Shown here: positions 22,750 to 34,570 of the stretch, piece after piece
Numbering within the stretch: the first letter of the stretch is position 1
How the letters are laid out: each line of letters starts with the position of its first letter
Assembly (NCBI GenBank): GCA_020747065.1
Contig: JAGMVK010000014.1
Span: 558,001 to 622,000, forward strand
Length of the DNA: 64,000 bases
Source: Cadophora sp. MPI-SDFR-AT-0126
Taxonomy: Eukaryota > Ascomycota > Leotiomycetes > Helotiales > Ploettnerulaceae
Direction: 5' to 3'
Translations under genes and position numbers: made by a program
The notes under the pieces: generated by a model
Database searches by the model: none
Told to the model about the DNA's origin: nothing
What the model saw: only the letters and a program-made list of their open reading frames with translations

Positions 22750-25544
22750 TCACCAATACCAAGATCCATTGTGATTCTCAGGGATCATGATATATGATGA
22801 CCTCTCCCAAACATCCACATTGGCAAAATAGTGTGAACACACTTCACCAACACAGGCACAAGCCTCATCAACGACATCCAAGAATCTGCCACAAACACAG
22901 AATGGTGACATCATATCCTCCTCCACGAGCTTGATAGGTACCAGGCCTCCGTTGTTGAGACCATCCAACACAGATCTCATGTCAAAGTTTTCTGACAGCC
23001 AGGGATCATTTTCACTCAGCCGTCGGTAAGTCAGTAGCTCGGTTTGTATGACCGCCCACATAGTCCCAATCACTTTGCTCCGGCCATAGAAATTGTTGGT
23101 ATTGAATTTATGGTGCTGGCAGGGCTCCTCGTCAGTGTCCTCTTCGCCGCCCATCTCGTCCTCTTCGTCATCTCCATCGTCAGAGCTGCCGCCATCGTAT
23201 AGGTATTCTTCTTCCATGGGCTCCATGAACATCTGGTATGGATCTTCTGATACGCGACCTTTCCCTTTGGAAGGCTTTGGTGGTGGCCTTCTTTCATCTC
23301 TTGCGAAGCGTAGCATAGCGCAGAACACATTCCAGCCCAGTGATGCTTCTTCTGTCCAGCCTAGGATTAAGGAAGCAGGAACTCTTTCAGCAAGTTCAAT
23401 GGCATCGATATACTCGTGGCTGCATTCAGTGGCTGTATCTTTCCTCATCAGAGCCTCCAGTGAAATGGGCGCTTTCAAGAGCGGGTCAGCTCCGTTGGCA
23501 AGAAGACACACCAACATTGCCAACATCCCAAACAAATTTTCTCCAGGGCATCCACTTTGAGCAAGATGGCACGCTGTCAAAACCAGAGAATGGAGCGGTG
23601 CCATCTGTAGTCTCATTCCGCATGCTTCGCACGTTTTTAAGAAGAGACCGCTGGGCGTATTGACTTTTGGTGCGAATATGGGGCCAAAGAGGCGGCCGAT
23701 GCAGTGACAGATGGTTTGAATGGAGGTATGACAGAACATATGCTTCCATTCAATTGGAATAGCCGAATTTCCGTCTGCGAATAATTCACGGACACAAGAA
23801 GAGTCTGCGTCCCATCGCCCACAGATGTCGACTTCTTCGCCTGTGAAACGCCTCATCTTCGCAAATTTGTCGTCTACAGTATCGGGTTGACAGCTGGTGT
23901 GCCCTTTGAGAACGGCAATGAAGAGATTGTCTAGAACTGTATGGCCATGGTCATTGACGTATATTTTTTCGATGCGAGTCCTTCCACATAGATTGTTCAT
24001 CGCCCCATCCAGGAGATTGCAGCAAGTCTTGGAGCCATCGAGAAATGACGTCAATAGATGAAGCGGGTAAACGCCGCTGTCATCGAATGTGACTCTTGAT
24101 ACCTTTTCAAGTATGTTCCAGAAAAGCTTCTCATTTCGAGCGACGAGACTGAATGCAAAGCTTTCCTGGAGAAGCTCCATAGGTGATGTGCGAGCAGCTT
24201 TGGCAATTCGAGAAGCAGCTACCGGCAGGTCTTCGCATGCCACAGTACTGAAGTTGCCAGTCTCTAAAGCTGCTTGGAGCTTTTGCTCGAATGTCTGATT
24301 ATGTGTTCGGGGCCATGGCCGATATTCATCGCTGCCCTCAGCACCCAAGACTGCGTCAGGGCCCTCATCGTCGGAATCATCCCCTTCACCTTCGTAGCGG
24401 CTGTGATTTGCTACATGGATTACCCATCTGCACAACATTGATGGCTTGCTCGATGTGGTGTCTCCGATTTTTGCATTGTCGGATCGAGGAGTGGAGTAAT
24501 TCAGTGGCGTTCCCATGCCAGTCATTGGTGTGTCGGGTGATGAGTTATGTACTCGATCAGTATCTCTGAAACGATCAAATTGGAGGATATCGGACGTCCA
24601 ATGAGTGGGCCCAAACCCCCAATACTTTGCCGTATAGAAGGAGAATAGCCAGAACTGGTAGAGATATGTAATCAGGACCCTGCACAGAGTTAGTAACCGT
24701 GTCATGTCAGAAGTAGACTTTCCTACTTTCTCTCCGATCGGGCCATTTGCTTCATCAGGAGATCATGCTTGACTTGTATGAATAGACTGGTCCATTCATC
24801 TTGCTTCATGCCTCTTAGAGCCAACATTGTCGGGGTTGGTGCAGTATGTGGGGAGGGACTATGCCTCGAAGACATCCCTCGACTCGCGTTGGGACTTCCA
24901 ATGGACAAAAAGTCTGGTGTTGGTCCAAATGGAGAAATTGAATCCATCCTAGATGCGGAACGAGCTGCCCGGTATGGGAGATTCCAATGAATGAATCTGT
25001 CACGTCTCATCAGCTGTACGAACCTTTCTAGAATGTAGAGCTGCTTACACATTTTTGCCGAGCGGCATTCCTCTTTCATCGTTGGCCCTTCTCGATACAA
25101 CATCATGGATCTGCCTCTTGATTTTCTTCCTGTCGACCGGCATCGACTGACCTTCCTTATATATGTAGGCAACATCAGGTGTCGACTGACGTCCACGGAT
25201 TCTTTTGCCGAGAGCAACGACTGTAGCATCTTTGACGAATGTGGGTATGTTCTTCGGGACACCCCAGATGTTGAAGTAATATTTGTAAGTGTTTTCACTA
25301 GTCGAAAGTCTCGAATTAGCCTCGATTCTGACAAAATATTGAAGACAAGGAATCATGAATGGAACATCGAAAACAGAAAATCTAACACGTGGAAGAATCT
25401 ATGCTCGTCTCTCATGATAGTGATGACCTTGGGTAGCGTCAGCTTCTGGTGGTGGTAGAGTTCCAGAATGATGGGCTTCAGTTGCTCCCATCGATCTCGA
25501 TCGAGGAGGGGAGAGCCTTGCGAGCCTTGCGAGCCTTGCTGCAT
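22750..25544 (-). CDS. Clr5-domain protein
   Basis: Four exons on the minus strand: 25544-25387, 25327-25049, 24996-24727 and 24679-22750, giving 878 residues; the sum of lengths is a multiple of three. The N-terminus has a short GSQ repeat and then the Clr5 domain: DRDRWEQLKPIILELYHHQ, LTLPKVITIMRDEHRF and, across the first intron, TYKYYFNIWGVPKN. Clr5 domains (named after a fission yeast silencing factor) occur in many fungal proteins and are thought to be DNA- or chromatin-related. The rest is long and mostly helical, with Cys-rich patches, a run of acidic residues near residue 765 and a final Cys-rich block. It might contain degenerate ankyrin-like repeats (LLANGADPLL). The first junction (donor GTTAGA) is uncertain. 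Function is unknown. Confidence 0.78.
25513..25539. repeat. Three tandem copies of a 9-base unit inside the Clr5 gene
   Basis: GAGCCTTGC is repeated three times head to tail. On the coding strand it encodes three Gly-Ser-Gln-like units just after the start codon, a site prone to length change. Confidence 0.85.
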
Positions 25545-26928
25545 TTTGGATTGCAACAATCAGTGATCGTGAAGGTGTCGAAAGTGTGACCGAGGGCAAA
25601 GAAGTCTGGAGCTCAATATGGGCGAAGGACCGGTACAGCAAAGACCCCATATGAAATATCGAGGAGAAGATGGGTGTGTAGTTGTGATATATGTAGGTGC
25701 TATGCCGAAAAGGCTGATGCAACTCATCTACGAATTAACGCGAATGTGTCCTAAAGAGGCTCACTTGCAAGGCTCTCGTGATACGAGCGTGGCATAAAAA
25801 GCCAGAACGAAAGTTGACTGGCAAATCAGAGGCAACGCATGCTGTGTTACAGCGTGGTAGTGCAGAAGACATTGACCGCCGGATGCTGTCTTTCGAGTAT
25901 GAACCGCGAAGGCCCACATCCGCATTGGGTGGAACGGCCACTGACGCAGCCTAGACACCGAATAGCAACAACACAAAGGATGACTAGCCAATGGGACCGG
26001 AGTCGACTTTCACTGTCGGGCCACCCCCTTGAAGCCTACCTCACCACCAATGCATGCCACCGTATGGACTTCCGCCACTTGAGGTTGGGGGCCTAGCCTT
26101 GTGGTGCGAACAAAAGTAGACTGGCCAATGGCATAGCTAGATAGCGTTTATGCCGCAACCCCAAATCGAACCCGTCCCCCAGATAAATGTCCAGGGTAGG
26201 AGATTCTTCTGATGGAAGATGACAAACATCTCACGTATCGGGGCGCAACCCGTGGCGAGCCGGGCCTGGTCGCTTGGGAGTTGTCTGATAAATCGCCTCG
26301 ACTTTCTGGAATCAGTATGACAACCTTTAAGAGAGTCAGCCTGGGGACCTGCTCAAGGGTACACATGCTAAATACTCATGGTCATGAGATGTCCCGATTT
26401 GAATCCTCATTCTTGAAACCCTGTAAACAAAAGTCGACTAGCCAGTGTAATCCCATTTGAGTTATCTTGGCTTAGATTTTGACTTCTGAGCCCCAACGAC
26501 CAAAAGTCGACTGGCCAGTGTTATCCCGTGGGGGTAACATTTATCGCTTTTCGTACCTGCGGTCTAGGTGAAGAGATACGACGCAAAATTCCTGCTAAAA
26601 CTCATATCATTTGCAGAAGCTCTCTTCGTGCTGTCGAGCTAGCACTCGAGAAGATGCTAATGCCTTCGACTCGGTAATCTATATATGTAGCGCCCAGCTC
26701 ACAGAGGTTGATAAGTCCATAGATCCAAGGTCAACTTGATACCGAACTTTAGCACACATCCACTCAGTACCGTCTTGATCTTTGCCGCCTCATCGCATCG
26801 TGCAGTTCTGTTTCCGTGCGAATCTTATCTCCGAAGGTACGGTCAGAACTGCCCTCAAGATGCTTCACGCTCACAGTAATTAAGAGATGCTGATGCAAGT
26901 CAGTAAGCAAGACACTCTTGCAATGGAT
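25545..26928. other. Divergent intergenic region carrying a dispersed repeat
   Basis: Promoter side of both the Clr5 gene and the small Ser-rich frame. Apart from the repeat described separately I see no gene; several frames on both strands of 65-85 codons overlap and look random. Confidence 0.45.
25809..26527. repeat. Dispersed degenerate repeat, core AAAAGTCGACTGGCCA
   Basis: Copies or partial copies start near 25809, 25979, 26111, 26428 and 26501. The last two agree over 27 bases (26428-26454 and 26501-26527) except at two positions and lie 73 bases apart. The 26111 copy agrees over its first 17 bases except one. The core contains the palindrome AGTCGACT. The unit is too short and irregular for a transposon; a binding site or a remnant of a tandem array is possible. 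Confidence 0.7.
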
Positions 26929-27372
26929 AGAACTCCTGTCTCCGTTTCTAGACCTAGCTCTCGACAAGTCAATGCAAGCTCGCCGACTTCCAACTCCAAC
27001 GGAAGCTCTGGTCCCTACTTTCAAAGTATGATGGGGGATATGTCGACCGAAGCGTGGCTATATTCGAGCGGTACTCGCGAAGAAAGCCTCCATGGCATCG
27101 GATCCCAGTTCGACGACGTCTTCGATCCTCGACCATCCGCGACGTTCCTCAGCAGACAGAAGAATAGATCCTGTCCATACCATGACCGACTGATGAGCAC
27201 CACACATTGCAAGACGGCGCAGAGTGACGGCCAATCAGCAAACCGGATTCGATCGTATGTCGATGGCAAACCTTCAGAACAGTATGCTCTCTCTCGTCAA
27301 CCATACTCTGGGAAGCTGTCGACGGACAAGGGGTGCGTTTGTTTGCTTGGGTGTGCTCCTGGTCAGACTTGA
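26929..27372 (+). CDS. Small Ser-rich hypothetical protein
   Basis: A single frame of 147 residues from the ATG at 26929; an in-frame ATG at 26887 would add 14. The sequence is rich in Ser, Arg, Pro and Gln (SRPSSRQVNASSPTSNSNGS), with no signal peptide or membrane segment. Codon use looks coding (G/C at many third positions), and the frame is longer than most random ones nearby. A donor-like GTGCGT near 27332 leaves open a spliced end. I recognise no homologue. It could be a lineage-specific small protein or a chance frame. Confidence 0.4.
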   Translation, partial: RTPVSVSRPSSRQVNASSPTSNSNGSSGPYFQSMMGDMSTEAWLYSSGTREESLHGIGSQFDDVFDPRPSATFLSRQKNRSCPYHDRLMSTTHCKTAQSDGQSANRIRSYVDGKPSEQYALSRQPYSGKLSTDKGCVCLLGCAPGQT

Positions 27373-27496
27373 TTGTCAATTTTTCAAGGCGTGACGGGCG
27401 GGTCCGGTAGCAACTCTGGTTGGATAGCTATAGAAACAGAAAGACAATTCATTCAAGCTTCAAATCGTCCAAGAGCTCCTCAATCGACAGTTCCGG

Positions 27497-28737
27497 TCAC
27501 GACGTTTTCCAACCTGCCCCTTCACACATCCGACCCCCATCAATCCACTTGACCTGTGGCAGCAACTGACTCGCCACCCATCTCGCAGTTGTAGTATGCA
27601 AGCTCCCATCACCAAATGGCTCATCCGTCCGATCAACCCTTTCCTTATCCGAAGCAAGAGCCTCAAGCGTGCCTGTAATACTAGACCTGCCTCCTGAAAG
27701 TGCCTGGAAGACGACCAATTGATCTTGTAGGTATTCATCAACCACACCACCTTTTTTCAGCTCCACATCAAGTTCATTCACAACTTTTCGAGCTATGTCC
27801 GTGACGATCTTCTCGTAGTCTGGGTTCTTGGTGCTTCCGCTGTAGAGCCAGTCGCGACCGAAGCGGAGACCAGTAGAAGTGTGAGCAACTAATAGTGTAT
27901 ACATTCTTGCTTTATTTCTACTGTCTCCGACGAGTAGGAAATTCACTTCGATGTGGGGGAAGACGACACCAAGCTTAAAAGTCAATGCGCTCTTCAGGGA
28001 CTCCTGCATTTGTGCTGGAACGAGAAGCGACACATCGATTCGGGTGACATCGCCTTGCTCAGTTGGCCAGTGCGGTTCTTGCAGTGATTGTCCCAGCGGT
28101 ACTGGTGTAATCACGAACTTCGCAGAGCCGACTTCGGGAGTTCCATGAGACCATCCCCGATGCTCTAATTTCCGGTCAACTCTGATACCGAATCTCTCCA
28201 ACGCTGGGAGCAAAACTTGATCCAGATACTCGAACGATAGGGAGAAGCTGACATTGCTCCCGCCTTGGATAGTAAGTGTAATTGGTGATCCAGGTTCATC
28301 TCCAGCAAAAAGAAAGAACGGGAGCGTCGCTTGGAATACCAGGAGGATACTCGCAGCTGATTCTGCTTTGACTCTGATGTTCCGGCTTTTGATAGCTTCT
28401 GGAGACAGTTTCGCCTTGAACTCGATGGTCTTGCTTCCAACGGAGCAGCCTGTCACTTCGGCATCAGTTGCGTCGGCAAGACATTGGATGCATGAAACGT
28501 GCTGAGCTTTCAGGCCTAGAAACGGAGTCAATTTGGACTTGGACTTTGGCTGAGACAACAAATCAATTGGGAGAGTAACTCACCACCACCTCGCACCTTG
28601 CCCGCCCTATTCCCTCTCACATTATCAATTCTTATTGGTGTTCCAGTTAATGCAGCAAGGGCAACTGCCACTCTGACCAGTTGACCACCACCCTCTCCGG
28701 TCCTTCCATCGAGTGTCACGACTTTCTGTCTCGCCAT
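27497..28737 (-). CDS. rtcA: RNA 3'-terminal phosphate cyclase
   Basis: Two exons, 28737-28584 and 28515-27497, give 390 residues. The start [22 protein letters not shown] is the family hallmark. The glycine-rich GEGGGQ block is followed by [14 protein letters not shown], and the second exon continues GLKAQHVSC exactly as in other cyclases. Later blocks are [33 protein letters not shown] and, near the C-terminus, [12 protein letters not shown]. The His of that last block corresponds, as I judge, to the nucleophile that is adenylylated in bacterial RtcA. So this is the catalytic cyclase and not the inactive Rcl1 ribosome-assembly paralogue. The enzyme converts RNA 3'-phosphate to a 2',3'-cyclic phosphate using ATP, in the nucleus or cytosol. 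The intron (GTGAGT...TTTCTAG) splits a Gly codon. The assignment is very likely. Confidence 0.93.
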
Positions 28738-28977
28738 GATCGTCGATTGCCACTTGAACTTGTCCTGGGCGGGCGTAGAAAGGTACAAATATTGTTGCCT
28801 ATGTACTTTTTTGGTTTGCCTTGCTGCGGCCGGTTGAGCGAGTATCGGTCAGCCTTGTGAGATGCAGATAGATGCAGATGCAGATGATCAGCGAGCCAAT
28901 GACCAACGAATCGGAATTTGTACTTGTGCTGGCCTGGCCGGGTGGAGCTCGACTGAAGACTTCTTGATAATTAAAGA

Positions 28978-28998
28978 ATAAGTAAGTAAGTAAGTAAT
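28978..28998. repeat. Tetranucleotide (AAGT) microsatellite
   Basis: About four to five consecutive AAGT units in the promoter region of the cyclase gene. Confidence 0.8.
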
Positions 28999-29368
28999 TG
29001 AAAGAAAGAATCACAAAAGCTACAACCTCGGTTTTGAAGTAGTTATACAGTACCGGAATGAATGTATTCCGGCGTGAGTCACTTGAACCAGCGGAGTTGT
29101 GAAAGCTGAGCCCAAAGAAGGAAGGATATTTCGGTCCAGTCTGTTGGAGTGACTGACCGTAAAGGCAGGAGATACCTAGCACCAGTCAAGTCCCTTACCA
29201 CTTGGTGGGGGTTTGTGAAGGGTGCCAAAATTCTATTGACTAACGAACACGACGTATTCCGGTATTGTTGTTGTTTGCTTGAGCAGATCAGAATGCAGCA
29301 TCACGAGAGAAACTCAGCCCCCCAGACTGCCAAGAACTGGAGGCGGGGTGAAGCGGGTGAGACAGGAC

Positions 29369-29415
29369 GGCAGGGCAAGGCAGGGCAAGGCAGGGCAGCA
29401 CCAGCACCAGCACCA
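29369..29415. repeat. Short tandem repeats, GGCAGGGCAA then CAGCAC
   Basis: Two and a half 10-base units followed by about three 6-base units, about 150-200 bases before the start of the BTB/F-box-like gene, within the presumed 5' leader or promoter. Confidence 0.8.
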
Positions 29416-29566
29416 CAGATGATGCATCTACAGCCTCACTGCACTTCACATGCGACCTCGTAGATAATACACCGTGTCGCCATAATGCGGATGTTCGACT
29501 ATCGCATCCATCCGAAGATCCTGCTCTACGACGAGGAGACGAGATCTTGAGGCAATCGACGACAAG

Positions 29567-32340
29567 ATGTTGCGCCAGCCGTCCCATTCTAGCTCGATAT
29601 CAAACTCCGCCAGTCCCAAAGGACGCTTAAGTTTCTTCAAGAAGAGACCTTCGACCAGCAGCACGATATCGCGGGAAGACCATGGATCCTCTGACAAGAT
29701 ATTTGACGTATGTTTTATGCCTTTCTGTAGCAAACTTCCAATGATGCTAATGACTCGCGAAGCCACAACACCCCGACAGGATCCCCAACTCTCCGGTGTT
29801 CCCAGACCCCGAATTCGCTCGATCGAACAATGGCGTGCCTTCTCCGGACAGCTTTATTGCTGCTACCCATGATTCCGAATATCTACATCTTCGCGAGAAT
29901 ATCCGGCGCATGAAGAAAGCGCCGTCCGGTCCAGATCCGAAGAAGGTAGATGCGGCGTGGGAAGTGTATAAGAAATTGAGGGAGGACTCTCTGCATCTTT
30001 GCAAGAGTCTTTTGCAGAAGTCTCGTAAGAAGTCCCCATTTTCCATGCAGAGGGGAAGTGTTGTCAGAAGGCCTCAGTACTGATGGCTGGGTAGAAAACA
30101 CTGGACTACATGCCTCGCTTGAATCCAATATCGGACCATTGGAGACCAGGTCATCGATCAGCGGCTCTCTCACTGAAACTACTGTTCCATTCCACGTCAA
30201 TGACCAATGGCTATCTGCAATCAACGAGTACAAATCCACCCAAGAAGCAATGCTGGAAAACCTCCGGACATCTTTGATGACTACATACAAGGCATATGAA
30301 GCAGGGGCGTCGGAAAGGCAGTTGCAGGCATTCTTGAATGATAAAGTCCTTCGAAAGAACTTAATTGACAAATGGAGGGACGAAAGCATTCACCGGATGA
30401 AGTCGGAGAAGCATTTATTCTGGGAGCACTACCGGATACGGTCTTTGAATTTCGACAGGTTGAAGCTTGATCTAAAAGCTATTGAGAAGCTGTTCGGCGA
30501 GGCGGAAGATGGACAAGCACCGAATATGGCTATATGCGAATATGTGATTGCGAAGGATGGAGACACAATTCTGGAATTTGCAAATGCGGCTCGGGAAATT
30601 CATCCCATCTTGAGATTCAGGGTCTCGTCCCAACTGTTGGCAGCAGCATCACCTCTATTCTCCCAATTCCTTTCTCCTCAGAAATCTGGAGGTGGCCAGC
30701 CGCTCGACTTGATCAGTCAACTTCCGCCACCGCCCTCTCGGCATATTTGCAAGGATGGGATGGAAGTCAAGGTGTACCAGATGCCACAGATAGAGTTGAA
30801 CCGCAACGAAGCGCTCACATTGCTCTTTCATGCTGCGCATATGCACAACCCCAAAATCCCTAGGGAGATCGAGTTCCCGGTCTTCGTGATCATTGCAGAA
30901 GTGTGTATGCGGTATCGATGCACCTCGCCGCTTGAATTGCAGGTTGAATATCAGTGGCTACCTCAGTGGATACACCTGATTGGGGACGACAAAGCTGATG
31001 GATTCTTGATCATTGCCTACGCGTTTGGGCTCAGGAGGATCTTCACCAGAATGTCAAAGTCAGCCATCTTGAATGCTACCAGCGATGAGGAGATACAGGG
31101 CAAGACTTCATGGCCACAGGCAGTGAGGGATAAGATCAAGGCTACCCGAGCAGCTAAGCTGGCTCAAATACAAAATTGCTGTACCACCGCAATGAGCGAC
31201 TACTTCCGCACTCCCTCGGATTCTGCTGATCGTCGTTCGAATGCCGGGACTTTACAGCTGACATCACAACCACGTTGTCCGAGAAACTCTCACATGTGTG
31301 ATGCAACGAACCTTGGCTGGCTTATGCTGGTTTACAACGAGCTTCGAATCCTACCCAGCATCATGAAGGATGTGGGTTTCCAGGATTTACCCGAGTCACC
31401 CAAACGCAGTGTTCAAGAATTGGTCGATTGCCTCAGATTATTGCCCAGCGCTCCTCAGGTTCACAGCGGCGTTTGTGATTATGCAGCAGCTTTCAGGAGC
31501 GACATCAACGACATCTACAACAGTGTCAGAGGACTTACTCTACACGACGTGAGCGGAAGGCATGGCTGGGCTCTGTCGAAGAATGCTGGCCCGTCAGAGG
31601 ACAGGTTGGACGATCTCCCTCGAGATGCGGCTGAGCTCGAGGCTCCACTTGAATACGTACGACAAACAAGAAGACAGGCAGCCATGTCCAACGAAAATAT
31701 CAGCTTACGAATCCTTTCACATCTCGAAAATATTGAAGATCTCAATTCCGCCGCCATGATAGACAAGACTTTTTACCACGCCTATAAACGCAACGAAGCA
31801 ACCCTACTAAAGAACGTCTTCAAAGCCGAGCGAAGACGGACAATGTCACAAGCCAACTCAGATGTTGTCGGCCTTCGAAAAGGCCTACGACCAAACCCCC
31901 AAAGACCAAGCACCCTCAACATCTCCATCCCTGGCTCCGACGAAGAACCCAAATCCCTCGCAGCAGATAGACTTCGCTTCCCACCCGCCGCAGGTGCAGC
32001 AGGCAGCGACACGGATTCTAACGATCTCTACGACGCATCACCGCCTTTCTCGCCTATTGAAGATGACGATGAAGACGAAGTCGTCGAGGAAGTTGACGAA
32101 ATCCCCATGTCTGAAGAGGAAGCTCGCCGTATCCTCTGGCCGGACGCTATCTCGGCTCAAGTCTCGTCGCCGATAATACGAGTCAGGGGCAATGGGAGGG
32201 ACCAGGCGTCGGGGAATAATGAAAAGTGTTTGGTCGGTGATGTGGTCCATATTGAAGATAAAGTGCGCATTGTGGACGGAGATAAGCATTTAAGGGATGA
32301 GAAGGATATGGCGCTGGGCTTGGGGAGTTATAAAAAGTGA
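29567..32340 (+). CDS. BTB-like and F-box-like protein
   Basis: Three exons, 29567-29707, 29763-30024 and 30068-32340, give 891 residues. The second start follows a GCGAAG acceptor, which is the only one that keeps phase. The N-terminus is Ser-rich (SSSISNSASPKGRLSF). A middle segment around residues 270-420 reads like a fungal BTB/POZ-type fold: FRVSSQLLAAASPLFSQFL, IELNRNEALTLLFHAAHMH, then IEFPVFVIIAEVCMRYRC and a Trp-rich end. Around residues 675-715 is an F-box-like stretch (NENISLRILSHLENIEDL). The C-terminal tail is acidic and low-complexity. Such proteins may act as substrate adaptors in ubiquitin ligases, but that role is inferred. The first in-frame ATG is used; earlier frames stop. 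Confidence 0.82.
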
Positions 32341-33700
32341 TCTTTCGATGCACGGGTGGGTGGTATGATTTGGCGCGAAATGCATTTTGAGGCGTTCAGG
32401 GACTGGATATACCAAGAATTTGGCATTGGATTTACGGAGCTATGGAATGCGAGATTGGCTTGGGTCCAGAGTGGCGCTTTATACCCACGCGCATGTTTCG
32501 GGAGGTTGCCTCAAGAATGTATGGTGACCACCATATCAAGAGTCATGTCTCTGAAAGGATTTAAAATGAAAATGACTTTCACTGTGCTGTCACATCCCTT
32601 TGAAAACAGTTTGACATTGTCAACCTCTTCATATTCACCGCTACACGACACGACCGAAAATGACATCTGAATTGCAGGTCTAGAAATCACTAGGGTTCAG
32701 ACTCAGAACGTCACGAAAATGGGTCTTTGGGTGTTCCCATCTCGTCTAGAAACCAAAACTAATATATCGACTCACATCTTTCCCTTATGAACTCCTCCCA
32801 CTCACAATCTTGGACGCTCTGAGGATTCTGACTCAATTAACTTCAGGTAAGCCTGTGAAAGAAGTGGTGGTTTTATAATCTCTTCAACCAAGAGCAATTA
32901 GAAATCGGGAATTAAAATTATGTGTCGGGTTTACTGGAATTCACTTCAGTAACGAATTGGCATTTTGAAGTGAGAAGGGGAAGGGAAGAAGTGGAATGGA
33001 GCAATTTATGTGATATTTTCTCTTAATGTCATCACAGGCAGATTTCACTCTCACCAATTCACTTTCCGGGACTCAAGACCCTCATTATGGCCACGTACTT
33101 CACCTCCAATGACGCAACTCTAGCTAATTGCTGATTTGTTTCTTCCTAAGAAACCTTCAACTTCCCACTCAAAATCGCTTCATCATCACAGCATCGTGGA
33201 GCTTCATAGGCTATCTGCTATGTTACGACTGTTGCTTGGGCGGAAATACATCTAATCTGGATAAGTATTGGATAGACGTTCTCGTTTAAGATTTGAAATG
33301 GAATCCTACCGCGCGGATCTACCTTGAAGTTTTGGCTGTCAGATTTCCGCGAGTGCTGAAGATCTCTGGCTTAGTGACTTGTGTCTCGTCCGAGGTTCGG
33401 TATAACTCTTTTATTGACAAGTGAAGATGTTGGGATACTTTTGATATTTCGAATCTGCCTTGCTTGTCGTCCTGTCCAATGGGTTCTTCACGTAGATCTT
33501 GAAAGGTTTAAAAGTATAAAATGTGCCAATTCGAAAAGAATACATGGAAAGAGAAAATGAAGTGCTTTAATCAAGAAGTTTTTCAAGGAGGCTATATTCA
33601 TTGAAGCATTGAGCAACAATCCATCTTGAAATACCTCAATCTCTCCATTTCCCCTTACCCACAAATCACGCCCAAAAGCTATCCCACCCCACTCATCCCT
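32341..33700. other. Convergent intergenic region
   Basis: About 1.36 kb between the 3' ends of two genes. It holds no recognised gene; the frame 32356-32670 (plus) starts just after the preceding stop and is probably chance. Moderately A/T-rich. Confidence 0.4.
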
Positions 33701-34570
33701 TCAGTAAATCTCAAAATGAGCATCAACAGGCTTCCCACAGTTAATACTCAAAATATCCTACCAGATCAAAGTCATCAGCCTCCAACTCTCCATCTCAAAA
33801 CCCAAGATTCACACTCTCGAAAGAAAAACAAGCTAACTTACCTGTGGACAAGCACTAAACGCAACGACCAAATCCATCTCCGCTTTCAAGCAGATATACT
33901 GCCCTTCCTTGCTAGTTGGTGGTTCAAAAGAGATGGTCAGGAGATCATCATGAACCGGGATGTTCATGAAGAGGTTGAAGGGGGAGGGTGTGAATTGTGG
34001 TGCTTTGAGTCCTTGAAGAGGGTCAGCTTGCTCTCCCTCCTCCTTCTGCAACCACGCCCCTTGAAACAGAAAGGAATGAAATACATCTGAATTTCAAATG
34101 CCCCAATTACATGAAAGAAACACAAATCCAGATTCCCAGAAAACAAGTGATCCGCAAAAGAGGAGTCAACTCAACCTACCAATCCCATCCAACCCCTCGA
34201 CCAAATTATCCGCACAATTCCTATGCTCGCTCCCCCCTCCCAACTCCTCATACCTCTGCCTATCACACGCCGCAATAAGCGTATCGTGGATCCCCGCCGT
34301 CGTATCCTCCACCACAGTCAACATCTTGACCCTCTCGTTACTGTACAGACCATCCCCCACTTTCGGGATGATCTTGTTGAGGGAGGCACGGGTGTGCTGC
34401 ATGGACATCTGGGAGATAATTTGAGATGCTGGGGAGGGAGGGAAGGAGGAGAGGGCGAAGGCCCAGGTGTCGACGACTTGCGTGCCGGATGTGTTGATTA
34501 CTTTGATGGTTTGGCCGGCGAGGAGGGGCGTGGCGATGCCGTGGCGGGCGGGGATGGTTGTTGGTGCCAT
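33701..34570 (-). CDS. DUF1989 (urea-carboxylase-associated) family protein
   Basis: Three exons on the minus strand: 34570-34180, 34059-33842 and 33757-33701, giving 221 residues. The sequence shows the family order. It begins TIPARHGIATPLLAGQTIKVINTSGTQVVDTWAF and continues MSMQHTRASL. Then come YSNERVKMLTVVEDTT, a CDRQRYEELG block and a C-x2-N with the WLQ segment. Next are TPSPFNLFMNIPV, YICLKAEMDLVVAFSACPQ and, on the short last exon, a D-I-x-x-I-N block. The Cys pattern (AACD, HRNCADN, SACPQ) fits the metal-binding residues described for the family. In bacteria the family is linked to urea and guanidine use; the fungal role is not established. The tiny third exon (18 codons) would be missed by a frame search. 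Confidence 0.85.

Larger units (their letters stand above)
28738..29566. other. Divergent promoter region with simple repeats
   Basis: About 830 bases between two divergent genes. It contains the AAGT microsatellite and the GGCAGGGCAA tandem repeat listed separately. No gene seen. Confidence 0.5.
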
